The position numbers and the translations under genes are program-made. A stretch of DNA of 64,000 nt from Puccinia triticina. Lineage: Eukaryota > Basidiomycota > Pucciniomycetes > Pucciniales > Pucciniaceae. Below are positions 46,201 to 56,606 of this stretch, one piece after another. Location of the stretch: the NCBI RefSeq assembly GCF_026914185.1, contig NC_070567.1, forward strand, positions 3,560,001-3,624,000. The letters run 5' to 3'. Within the stretch, counting starts at the first letter, position 1. Each line of letters starts with the position of its first letter. The notes under the pieces were generated by a model. The model made no database searches. It saw only the letters and a program-made list of their open reading frames with translations, and was not told the origin of the DNA.

Positions 46201-46869
46201 GCGGGGGAGGGGTCTAAGCTTGGGGGGAACGGGGGTTTGGCGTGGGGTGCGGTGTTGCCCCGCTGCGGCGGAGCCGCTTGGCCTCTAGTCCTTCACTAAT
46301 TTCGCGAGGTCGGAAAGAGTTGATTTTGGGTCTTCTTCCAGGTGCAGAAGAATGGAAACCAAGATATCACTGGTGATCTTGGACTTAGGCCCACAGCGAT
46401 TCAGTGAAGCGTTGGGTTTCCCCTCTCGTGCATTGCTGACTATTGGACGAACTTGCCGGTCGGAAATTTGAAAGTCTTTGGCGACCTCAGTTTGTTTCTT
46501 GTTTTGATCAAAGATTGAGCGTTCCACAAGGTTACAGACGTCTCCACTAATTGGCTGGTGGGGCCTTCTCTGGTGACTAGAGCGAGATTTGGCAGTTTTC
46601 TGCTTCTTCTTATTCTTTTCAAGGTTCTGATAAGCCTTGCTGAGCGACTGGCTGGAAAGCATCTTGCAATGGGCCTCTTGAATTGCCGACGAGTGTAACT
46701 CAATCTCGGCTTGCAAGCGCTTTGCTTCTGCGTCGTGTGTCGCAAGATCAGATGCCATGGCAGCATCGTTTGAAATCAACGGTCCAGCTTCACCATCATC
46801 TGGTCCAGAATTGGGTGGATCGTGCCCAGTAGATCCCGATTTTGAGCTCGGCATGCTTTTGGAAAGCAA
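43234..46869 (-). pseudogene. Tc1/mariner-type transposase, interrupted by a Helitron
   Basis: On the minus strand the N-terminal part (46869-46289) begins MLSKSMPSSKSGSTG and has a helix-turn-helix region (DQNKKQTEVAKDFQISDRQV). It then runs to DLAKLVKD. H5 lies between that and EFDVQISTPTIHKTLKSV (44088 down). The catalytic parts follow: YVDESGFN, an 81 bp GT-AG intron (43855-43775), GQAAQIKINARGSMINLVG, VIMENARIH and LPMLNPIELTFNIIK. The second motif has Glu where the family has Asp (DNARIH), so catalysis may be lost. A frameshift in an A-run near 43510 separates KESKK from the LNPIE block. Length without the insert is about 460-500 aa. Confidence 0.88.
44089..46288 (+). mobile_element. 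Helitron H5 (2200 bp), inside the mariner transposase
   Basis: Starts TCCAAGTATATTAAAG after AAATTCA and ends GCGGC-GGA-GCCGC (46265-46277), CTAG (46285-46288), then T. Removing it makes the transposase frame continuous (AKLVKDEFDVQI), proving exact A|T insertion. The 5' region has TTCAAGGGTTTCCCCTAC and GACTGCGCAAATGCTACAGCGG, as in H2 and H3. Frames inside (44325-44654, 45416-45763) have no known domain. No Rep or helicase. Confidence 0.93.
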
Positions 46870-47217
46870 CAGGTGTGAGCTGCATGGTTATGTAGACCAG
46901 ATTCAGACACCTGAGCACTTACTTGGCAATAATTCAAATACTCATGGGATCCAAAAAAATCGGTTGTCTTGTTTTCCTTGACCAAGGTGATGTACTTTGA
47001 GGGTGAGGAAAACTCAGACCCTCAGCTGGCTCATGACTGCTTCGGGCAAAAACTGTACAGGATTCTCAACACAGCAGGCCGTGTTGACGAAAACCTTTTG
47101 GATCACTCTTAATGGTTCTTGACCGTTTTTTTCAATTTACTGTCCGGGATTCACCCGGGTTTCCAAAAAGGACACCTGTGAGTAAAAATCCGGACAGTTT
47201 TCTGTAGATGCATAGTA

Positions 47218-47400
47218 AGACATGTTGAGAGAGCGATTTGGGTCAGCTCTTGACAATGAAAATTTCAAAATGAGGCAGCTACAGTCTCATGAGTCTCAAA
47301 ATATCACCAAATGAGACTGTAGCTGCCACATTTTGGGATTTTCATGGTCAAGAGCTGACCCAAATTACTCTCTCAACATCCCTCATTATAATGGTATCAA
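47218..47400. repeat. Head-to-head junction of the 174 bp satellite
   Basis: Forward satellite (47218 to about 47310, ending ATATCACCAAAT) passes straight into reverse satellite (GAGACTGTAGCTGCC...). About 85 bp on one side is nearly the reverse complement of the other, so it can form a long hairpin. From here the array is on the minus strand. Confidence 0.85.
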
Positions 47401-50294
47401 TAGCATGAAATCATTCCCATTGCGTGTTGAGATAAAGTGGCAGAAACACCAAAAGATACCCAATTAGGCAATATCTTGAGACTAATCAGACGATAGCAGC
47501 TCCTTTGCGGCATTTCCATACATGAAAGCTATACCAAAATAATCTTTGCAAATGGATGAATATTCTGGTCCCCATATCATGAAATAATCACCATTCCCAG
47601 TTGAGATATGGTGGCAGAAACAGAAAGAAAAGCACAATTCGGTGATATTTTGAGCCTCATGAAACTGTAGCTGCCTCATTTTGGGATTTTCATGGTCAAA
47701 AGCTGACACAAAGTAGTCCCGCAGCATGTTTTATCATAAAGATCAATATAATGAAATCATTCGCATTGCAGGTTGATATACAGTGGCAGAAACACCATAA
47801 AATACCCAATTAGGCAATATCTTGAGACTAATCAGACTATAGCAGCTCCCTTTGGGCATTTCCATACATGAAAGCTAAACCAAAATAACCTTCGCAAATA
47901 GATGAATATTCTGGTCCCAATATCATGAAATAATCACCATTCCAAGTTGAGATATAGTGGCACTTACAGAAAGAAAAGCCCTGCAATTTGGTGATTGTTT
48001 GAGACCCATGAGACTGTAGCTGCCACATTTTGGGTTTTTCATGGTCAAAAGCTGACCCAAATTAATCCCTCAACATTTATTATTATAATGGTATCAATAT
48101 CATGAAATAAATGTTAGCCCCAGTTCAGATACAGTGGCAGAAACACCAAAAGATACCCAATTGTCAGACTATAGCAGCTCCTTTGGGGCTTTTCCACACA
48201 TGAAAGCTATACCAAAATAATCTTTGGAAATGTATCAATATTCTCGTACCAATATCATGAAATGATCACCATTCCTGGTTGAGATATAGTGGCAGAAACA
48301 CAAAGAAAAACCTGATGTGGTGATTCTTTGAGACCCATGAGACTGTAGCTGCCACATTTTGGGTTTTTCACGGGCAAGAGCTGAGCCCCTCAACATGTCT
48401 TATCATAATGGTATCAAGATCATGAAATAATTTGCATTGCGGGTTGAGATACAGTAGCAGAAACACCAAAAAATACCCAATTAGGCAATATTTTGAGACT
48501 AATCAGACTATAGCATCTCCTTTTGGGCACTTCCATACATGAAAGCTAAACTAAAATAATCTTTGGAAATGAATGAACATTTTGGTACAAATATCATGAA
48601 ATAATCACCATTCCTGGTTGAGATATGGTGGCGGAGACAGAATGAAAAGCCCAATTTGGTGATATTTTAAGACTCATGAGACTGTAGCTGCCTCATTTTG
48701 GGATTTTCATGGTGAAGATCTGACCCAAATTAATCTCTCAACAGGTCTTGATATAATGATATCAATATCATGAAATAAATGTTAGCCCCGGTTCAGATAC
48801 AGTGGCAGAAACACCATAAAATACCCAATCAGGCAATATTTTGAGACTAATTAGACTATAGCAGCTCCTTTTTAGGATTTCAATCCATGAACTCTATACC
48901 AAAATAATTTTGGAAATTTATCAATATTCTCGTACCAATATCATGAAATGATCACCATTCCTGTTTGAGATATAGTGCCAGAAACACAAAGAAAAACCTA
49001 ATTTGGTGATTCTTTGAAACCCATGAGACTGTAGCTGCCACATGTTGGGTTTTTCATGGGGAAGAGCTAACCCAAATGAATCTCTCAAAGTCTCTTGTCA
49101 TAATGATATCAATATCATGACATCATTCCCATTGCGGGTTGGGATACAGTGGCAGAAACACCAAAAAATACCCAATTAGGCAATATTTTGAGACTAATCA
49201 GACTATAGCAGCTGCTTTTGGGCATTTCCATACATTAAAGCTATACCAAAATAATCTTTGAAAATGGATACATATTCTGGTACCAATATCATGGAATAAT
49301 CACCATTCCCGGTTGAGATATGGTGGCAGAAACAGAAAGGGAAGCCCAATTTGGTGATATTTTGAGACTCATGAGACTGTAGCTGCCTCATTTTGGGAAT
49401 TTCATGGTCGAGAGCTGACCCAAATTAATCTCTCAATATGCCTTATCATCATGGTATCAATATCATGAAATCATTCCCATTGCGGGTTGAGATACAGTGG
49501 CATAAACACCAAAAAATACCCAATTAGGCAATATTTTGAGACTAATCAGACTACAGCAGCTCCTTTTGGGCATTTCCATACATGAAAGCTATACCAAAAT
49601 AATATTTGGAAATGGATGAATATTCTGATACCAATATCATGAAATAATCACCATTCCTGGTTGAGATATGGTGGCGGAAACACAAAGAAAAACCTAATGT
49701 GGTGCTTCTTTGAGACCCATGAGACTGTAGCTGCCACATTTTTGGTTTTTCAAGGTGAAGAGCTGACCCAAATTAATCTGTCAACATGTCTTGACATAAT
49801 GGTATCAACATCATGAAATAAATGTTAGCCCCGGTTCAGATACAGTGGCAGAAACACCATCAAATACCCAATTAGGCAATATTTTGAGACTAATTAGACT
49901 ATAGCAGCTCCTTTTTGGGATTTTAATCCATGAAATCTAAACCAAAATGATTTTTGTAAATGTATCAATATTCTTGTATCAATATCATGAAATGATCACT
50001 ATTCCTGGTTGAGATATAGTGGCAGAAACACAAAGAAAAACCTAATTTGGTGATTCTTTGAAACCCATGAGACTGTAGCTGCCACATTTTGGGTTTTTCA
50101 TGGGCAAGAGCTGACCAAAATTAATCTCTCAAAATCTCTTATCATAATGATACCAATATCATGAAATCATTCCCATTGCGGGTTGGGATACAGTGGCAGA
50201 AACACCAAAAAATACCCAACTAGGCAATATTTTGAGACTAATTAGACTATAGCAGCTCCCTTTTGGGATTTCAATCCATGAAATCTATACCATA
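47311..50294 (-). repeat. 174 bp tandem satellite, reverse-oriented array
   Basis: About 17 monomers with the same A/B dimer structure. Minus-strand frames at 49203-49391 and 49551-49739 are 348 bp apart. One dimer near 48380 has a deletion (GCTGAGCCCCTCAAC) that also occurs in 59042-59403. The array is broken at 50295 by the H6 insertion. Confidence 0.92.
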
Positions 50295-51323
50295 ATTAAA
50301 AACAGATAATTGCGTGGATATGACTTTTTTTTTTTTGGCAGCAGTCTCCCTATGGAAGCTCCAACCAAAAAAAGTCAAATATCAACGCAATCACCTGTCT
50401 GAAGGCACAATTGCAGGGGAGACGATGATTTGGTTGGAGCCAATCAATACACCCCAGCGGCCTTGGGATATTGCTGGTCTGTGTTGCCTCCTTTTATGTC
50501 ATTTGAAAATGCGCTCAGCATGCCCGTGTCATCTCGCCGCCACACAATCTGTTGCATTTTTCCTAAGTCCGGTACCTGGCTTTTGGTGCCGCTCAGTTTC
50601 CTTTTGTGTCTTGTGCATTTCCACCTGCTAAAACAGGCAGTTCACACTTCCTTTTTTTTCCGTTATCTAAAGAGTCGATGCTCCCAGTCACCAATCAAAT
50701 TTCCTAAATAATAACCTCTTTTTTCCTACATCCTGAAAGCCTGATCTCTTCATTATTCACATTTCTTTATACGGCTTGGCCTCAGTTGCTTTGCCAGTGC
50801 TTTCGTCTGCCCGTGAGAAATACTAGCTATTTTTGTGTTCATGAACTGCTGCATTTGCTTTATTTGTCCCGGTACTGTCTGCTCCATTTGCTTTATTTGG
50901 CCCGGTACTGTTTGCTTTTCCAGTAGTGCTCGTGAATTATGCCTAGGGGCTTTTGTTTTGATCTCCTCAAGCGAATGGGTGCCATTTCTTTTCCCGTTTC
51001 CTTGATCTGCATAAGTCAAGATACTTCTGGTGCTTTTCAATCTATAACCTCGGCTGTGCATGTTACCAAAGCTACATATCCTTGCGGGGGAACGAGCTGG
51101 GCACCAAGAGTTCCCCTCTGTCCATCGAGGCAGCTAAGTGGGTGGCCCTGAGTAATCAAAGCTGAGTAGGGCTCGGACCGACACGGCGGAGCCCGACTCA
51201 TATATCTACCGTTGCTTGTTGTCCCTTTGTATCACATCCTCGTTTTTACTCTTTGTGTCTCTATTACGTTCAGCATTTACATTTGTTCCTCGTCGTCCTT
51301 ATGCCACTCGCGCCATGACACTC
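50295..51323 (+). other. Left part of the H6 insertion, no recognised gene
   Basis: The satellite stops after CTATACCA; AAAACAGATAATTGCG follows. Frames on both strands (50314-50631 plus, 50753-51061 minus) show no known domain. AGGCAGCTAAGTGGG and a TATATCTACC near 51200 might belong to the promoter of the recombinase gene that continues at 57188. I see no Helitron-type TC start at the junction. Confidence 0.4.
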
Positions 51324-51328
51324 AATCC

Positions 51329-52223
51329 TGTTAGATTATGAATATTTACTCATCTCATTATGAATACGCAGCAAATATTTTCAATTCTCACCAGCATCCG
51401 GAAAATACCGATCGAAACCCTAACCCCACTTTCAACCGTTCATCAAAAGCGAATCAAGCTCGCACACCTTACCGGTCTTTTCCTCAAGCGTTTACATCAT
51501 TATACTCGTGAGGAAGAGACTAGTAAGCACATCGACATCACCTCAATCCTCAAAAACCAAGAATATTCAAACTAACAAAACTTTCCTCATCCCTACTTCC
51601 CCTTTTCTCTTTTTCACACCTTCCTATAAAATCAGATATTCATCTCTCTTGTGCGCGTCCCTCAAACATCATCAAAACCAAATCAAAACAATCCCTGCGT
51701 CGCCGCAGGTATGCACATATAACTTTTCTATCATCTATTTATTTACTCATAACCTAATAACTTATTTCTTAATCTTTTGTTCTCTCTTTATGTTGTTTTT
51801 CTCATTTAGGTGTGTTGCTGGAGCATTAAGCTGTGTTGTCGAGAGTCTTCACTTACTTAGGTTAAATCATCATCATCTCAGGTTCGCTATTTTATATTAA
51901 AATTGTTTTTCTTACTTCTTGTGTCGTCATAATAAAAATTACGCGTTTACATCATTATACTCGTGAGGAAGAGACTAATATTCATCTCTCTTGTGCGCGT
52001 CCCTCAAACATCATCAAAACCAAATCAAAACAATCCCTGCGTCGCCGCAGGTGTGTTGCTGGAGCATTAAGCTGTGTTGTCGAGAGTCGTTACTTACTTA
52101 GGTTAAATCATCATCATCTCAGGTGTGTTGCTGGAGCATTAAGCTGTGTTGTCGAGAGTCGTCACTTACTTAGGTTAAATCATCATCATCTCAGGTCACT
52201 TTGTGTTCTTCTAAAAATTTACA
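51329..52223 (+). repeat. Copia 5' LTR (895 bp) with a spliced tandem copy
   Basis: Up to 51881 it matches the 3' LTR. Then a 59 bp linker (51882-51940) is followed by a second copy (51941-52122) and a third, short copy (52123-52194), and the normal LTR end. The second copy lacks 51523-51635 (GTAAGC...AATCAG, 113 bp) and 51709-51809 (GTATGC...TTTAG, 101 bp). Both are exact GT-AG intervals with CTAAC-type branch sequences (51573; AACCTAATAAC near 51747). The joints are GAGACTA/ATATTC at 51977/51978 and CCGCAG/GTGTG at 52050/52051. A TATA box TATAAAAT is at 51625-51632. Confidence 0.93.
51625..51632 (+). promoter_or_regulatory. LTR TATA box
   Basis: TATAAAAT, repeated at 56897-56904 in the 3' LTR. 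It lies just inside the 3' edge of the first presumed intron, so transcripts starting at this TATA would skip that intron, while any starting upstream could splice it. Confidence 0.5.
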
Positions 52224-52241
52224 TGGTAGCGAGAGTTCAAA

Positions 52242-53384
52242 ATGGCCAACAGACCACAATCAGAACAAACGCGAATTGCCAATCTCCAAAAGGCAGCCGC
52301 TAAAAACGCTATAAGTCGAGGAGGACTTGTTTTGGGAACCGATCAAGCACATGCATTCGCAATGTCATCCACCTTAAACAAAATTAAAGGAATCGAAGAC
52401 TTGACGGATGACAACTATTCATCCTGGTCCAAGCAAATTACAGGAGCTCTGAAGATCATCTACTTCGACCCCTATCTTCAAGATAAATATTATGAAGATT
52501 ATGCTGTAGGACCCGAAATCAACAAGATAAATCGCAGATGCATCCTTGAGTTCCTCTTTTCCCGAATGGATGAAGACAACTCCAATCGTTTCCGAGCCGG
52601 GATCCTAGATGTTGAAATAGCAAAAATTCAAGAGATGATTGAACCGACTGAAGAAGAATTAGAAGCCAACCCAGACGCACAAGCAAGACCCGGGAAAATG
52701 GTTCCAGAAATGGAGCACGGACCCGCACACCTATGGACAATCGTTAGAGATTTTCACCAAGCCGACAACGAAGCCAACATATATTTGATAAAATCTAAAA
52801 TTGAAAAGTTTAAACAGGACTACAAGACATCAATCTCCAGCCACATCGACAGTTTCCTTAAGCTGAAAAACGAATTCCTAAATCGAGGTGGTAATTTTGA
52901 CAAATCTTACCTCGGAAGACAATTGCTTCATTCTCTACACAGCAGCCACATGCCAGAAGTCCGTAACATTCTGCGAACTATCAAACCCATCACTAGTCAA
53001 GCAGTTATCGCAGCGCTCAAGCAATATGAGGACGAAAACAGCGAGTTCGATTTCACATCTGGTAGCAAACTCAGCGAAGGCATCAGCAACCTCAAAATGG
53101 CTAACAACACATTCAAACGAGACGCCGACAAACCCAAGTGTACTCCGACAAAATGTATAGGCCCTCACCCAGCGGCCAAATGCTTCAAGCGACCGGAAAA
53201 TGCCAAAGCACAGCGAGAGTGGTTCGAATCACGTGGCCTCAATCCTCCGAAGAACCACGCAAACCTAGCTAGAGCAAGTGAATCTGCCGAGCAAGAACCA
53301 GCTAATGTTCCAGTCAACGTCGCTAGTCATACTAGTACATCAACTGCTCCCAAGAAGAACTATGTATTTGCGGCATACAGTTAA
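52242..53384 (+). CDS. Copia Gag-like polyprotein region, ends at an in-frame TAA
   Basis: 380 aa, beginning MANRPQSEQTRIANLQKAAA 18 bp downstream of the primer-binding site. Residues about 50-75 (LTDDNYSSWSKQITGALK) and later FKQDYKTSISSHIDSFLKLK and RQLLHSLHSSHMPEV are the Gag pattern of Copia (UBN2 type). The zinc-knuckle-like end reads CTPTKCIGPHPAAKCFKRPE. It would form the virus-like particle. The frame ends at TAA 53382-53384 after FAAYS, and the protease follows at once in the same frame. The stop may be decay (a C-to-T change of CAA would suffice) or, less likely, a readthrough site. Confidence 0.9.
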   Translation: MANRPQSEQTRIANLQKAAAKNAISRGGLVLGTDQAHAFAMSSTLNKIKGIEDLTDDNYSSWSKQITGALKIIYFDPYLQDKYYEDYAVGPEINKINRRCILEFLFSRMDEDNSNRFRAGILDVEIAKIQEMIEPTEEELEANPDAQARPGKMVPEMEHGPAHLWTIVRDFHQADNEANIYLIKSKIEKFKQDYKTSISSHIDSFLKLKNEFLNRGGNFDKSYLGRQLLHSLHSSHMPEVRNILRTIKPITSQAVIAALKQYEDENSEFDFTSGSKLSEGISNLKMANNTFKRDADKPKCTPTKCIGPHPAAKCFKRPENAKAQREWFESRGLNPPKNHANLARASESAEQEPANVPVNVASHTSTSTAPKKNYVFAAYS

Positions 53385-56300
53385 GAAGCCAATCTAGTTC
53401 ACCCGAAATTCAAAGCCATATGGGACACGGGAGCTTCTAGTCATATGTTCAACGAATATTCCTTCTTCAAGAACGTCAAGAACACGTCGATACAACCCAA
53501 ATTAATCATGACGGCCGGAGCCAAAGAACTCAAAGTTGAAGCTAGCGGTGATGTCGTCATTAAAGGCGTTACTATTGAACAATTTACTCTTCGAAACTCA
53601 CTCTATATTCCTTCACTTTGCAACAACCTCATCGCCGCCGGAGCATTGAAACAAAAAGGAGCAATAGAAGTAGCCGATCCCAGCGACTCAAAGAAGTTCA
53701 TCATTGCTTTTGACGATCAGACATTCCTTTGTGGCAGATACGTCAACAATTTAATGGTGGTCAAAATCGAGCCGGTTAGCGACATTTCAACTCACTCTTT
53801 GAATGAATCTGAAGCTGACCTGAATGCCTGCAATGTAGATCACAATAGGCTAGGACACTTGAATCCCACTTATCTCAAACGGACTCTTGTGACGAACTCG
53901 GTCCCCAACGTTGATTGCGACACTTGTAAATTGAGTAAATCGACGAAGCTCCCATTCTCCGGCAATAAGCCACTCTCCAAAAACCCTCTAGACAACATTC
54001 ATATAGAACTTAGCGGAATTATAAGAGCACCTTGTATTTTCAACCACTCATACTTCATGTTAATAGTCGATGAATATACTAGAATGGTCTTTATCTACTT
54101 TTTGAAATCAAAAACCAAAGAGGAAGTTTTCAACGCAATCAATTCTTTCATCACCCGAGCCGAACGTCACTGTGAGAAGAAAGTAAAGATGATCACTACG
54201 GATGGGGGGAGCGAGTTTATCAATTCACTTCTTATACCTTTTTGCGAATCACTCGGTATTATTAAAAACACCACGGCGCCATACACCCCCCAACAGAATG
54301 GTCTAGTGGAGCGTTTCATGAGAACAATCTCGACCAAGGCACGGGCTTTAATGCTACAAAGTGGAGTTCCAACTCGATACTGGAGCCTCGCATGTGATGC
54401 AGCTGCATTCATTCAAAACCGTATCTTCAACCGCTCGCGAAATGGACTCCCCGAATTTGCTTATGAGTTATGGTTCGGCCACAAACCCAATCTGAAATAC
54501 ATCCGAACTTTTGGATGCCTCGCCTACATCCACAACCGAAAGGAGCTCATGGACAACAAGTTCAGCGCTACGGCACGGAAAGGTTTCCTCGTTGGATTTG
54601 ATGATTTCAATCAAAATTATCTCATCTTCAATTATGAAAATCAAAAGATCATTAATACTCATGATGTCGCCTTTGATGAGAACACCTTTCCAGAACGCGG
54701 CGATGATGACCCTGATCAATTTATCATTGAGTCGGATGAAAGCGACAACGAAGTGCAAGCACCAAGTCCAAATGAGCATGATAACCGATCCATCTCCAAA
54801 GAATCTGAAGACAACACTTTTGGAAATGTTCCTACCGCCGAGCCATCTACGCCAAACGCCCCCAAAATTAAGGTGATCCCTCCCAAACCGCCTATTACTC
54901 ACCCAGATCACCCTAACTATGTACAACGCTCAACTAGGATCAGTCAACTCCCCAGCCAAGCGTATCTTGCGGAAACTAAATCACAAGCCAACTGAACCAC
55001 ATCCAATGATCCCAAGTACGAGCCAAAACGCTTCAAGGACATCCAAAACTCTGACTTCAAGCAACAATGGATTGAAGCCTGTGACAAAGAAATAGCGGGT
55101 ATGAAATCAAAAGGCGTTTTCAGTCTCACAGTTCGACCTCGTAATCGGAAAGTCATCAAGGGAAGATGGGTGTTTAAGGTCAAGACGTTACCCAATGGCA
55201 GCATTTCAAAATACAAAGCCCGTTTTGTCGCCAAATTTTACACGCAAGAAGAAGGCGTCGATTACGATCAGACCTTTTCGCCTACAGGGAAGCCATCTTC
55301 TCTCCGACTAATTGTGGCGCTCGCTTCGCGGAACAACTGGGAAATTGAGCAAATGGACGCCGTCGCCGCCTTCCTCAACAGTGATCTCGATGAAGAGATT
55401 TATCTTGAGCAACCCGAAGGATTCAAGCAAGGGGGTAAAGACAAAGTATGGAAACTTCATAAATCCATATACGGTTTGAAGCAATCTGCCCGCCTATGGC
55501 ATTTGGAAGTGGAAAAATATCTGAATCTCATTGGTTTCAGAAAGACCGAAGCCGACTCCTGTGTTTTTTATCGATCAAGAAACAACAAAGAAAGTATAAT
55601 TTATTTGCACGTTGACGACATGATCATTACCGGCAATGAAATTTCTTCCGTCAAAGCCGAAATCAAGCAAAAATGGGCTATGGAGGATTTGGGAATTGCG
55701 AAGTTCGCCGTTGGCATTGAAATTGAGCGCGATGGACACGGCAACTACTCACTTCATCAACAAGGGATGATCCAGAATGTCCTGGAAAAATTTGACATAG
55801 AAAATTGTAAGCCTGCCAGTACCCCTTTTGGTTACAACGTCAAGCTTGTCAAATCTACGGAAAAAGAATCTCTGGAATTCGTCAAGATAAATCAGCGGTA
55901 TCAAAAAGCAATAGGATCCTTAATGTATATCGCCATCTGCACCAGGCCGGACATAAGTTTTGCTGTTGGAGTCTTATCTCGATTCCTGGAGAAGCCAAAT
56001 CAAAAGCATTGGGACGCATTCATTCACGTCCTGCAATACCTCAAGGGAACAATTTCTCTAAAAATTGTCTATCAATCCGACAGAGGTGATTTGTCTGCCA
56101 ACCCTGGATGGGCTTTTCCTGAAATAGCCAGCGACGCGGATTGGGCCGGTGACAAATCTAGTTTGCGGTCAACAACGGGATATGTCTTTAAATTCATGGA
56201 CAGCGCGATCAGCTGGCGAAGTCGCTTGCAACCAACTGTTGCATTATCATCGACGGAGGCGGAATATCAAGCCATAACCAAAGCGGGACAGGAAGCCCTA

Positions 56301-56606
56301 TGGCTTGCAAAATTAATGAGACAACTAAACATCCCAATCAAAACTCCGCTTGAAATGATTTGCGACAACCTCAGCGCTATTCACCTCGCCCAGAACCCGG
56401 TACACCACGGACGCGTCAAACATGTTGCTATAGAACACCTTTGGATACGGGAACACGTTCAGGCCGGCACATTCAAGATGAAACACGTCTACACCTCAAA
56501 TATGATCGCCGACATTCTCACCAAGAATCTTGGAAAATCCCCCTTCATCAAATTTTGCGACATGATTGGATTGAAAGATGCTGTTCAAATTGAGGGGGAC
56601 TGTTAG
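53385..56606 (+). pseudogene. Copia Pol: protease, integrase, reverse transcriptase, RNase H, one in-frame stop
   Basis: Same frame as Gag. Protease: WDTGASSHMF (53421 on). Pre-integrase zinc motif: HNRLGHLNP and CDTCK. Integrase: IHIELSG, TDGGSEF and NGLVERF; the usual first Asp (HxDLSG) is Glu here. TGA at 54993-54995 follows SQAN; a C-to-T change of CGA could explain it. Then reverse transcriptase: QWIEACDKEI, GVDYDQTFSP, YGLKQSARLWH, and LHVDDMIITG. RNase H: SDADWAGDKSSLRSTTGY, SSTEAEYQAI, and NMIADILTKNL. It ends at TAG only 6 bp into the 3' LTR. With two stops (with Gag's) the copy is probably dead, but the rest is well preserved. Confidence 0.93.

Larger units (their letters stand above)
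42844..47215 (-). mobile_element. Tc1/mariner-type element with TA duplication, split by Helitron H5
   Basis: The ends are perfect inverted repeats of 24 bp (42844-42867 and 47192-47215), starting CTATGCATCTACAGAAAACT. TA lies on both sides (42842-42843 and 47216-47217). Joining the flanks at TA rebuilds CATTATAATAAGACATG, a normal satellite sequence. Without H5 the element would be about 2.17 kb. It carries a transposase on the minus strand. Sequence between each end and the coding region (42868-43233, 46870-47191) shows no further gene. Confidence 0.92.

Noticed and set aside
28064..50294. Small conserved proteins of 60-80 aa (LQSHESQNITKLGFSFCFCHHIST and relatives)
   Set aside because: They recur at 348 bp spacing as part of the satellite unit; variation does not spare the reading frame. 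Not genes.
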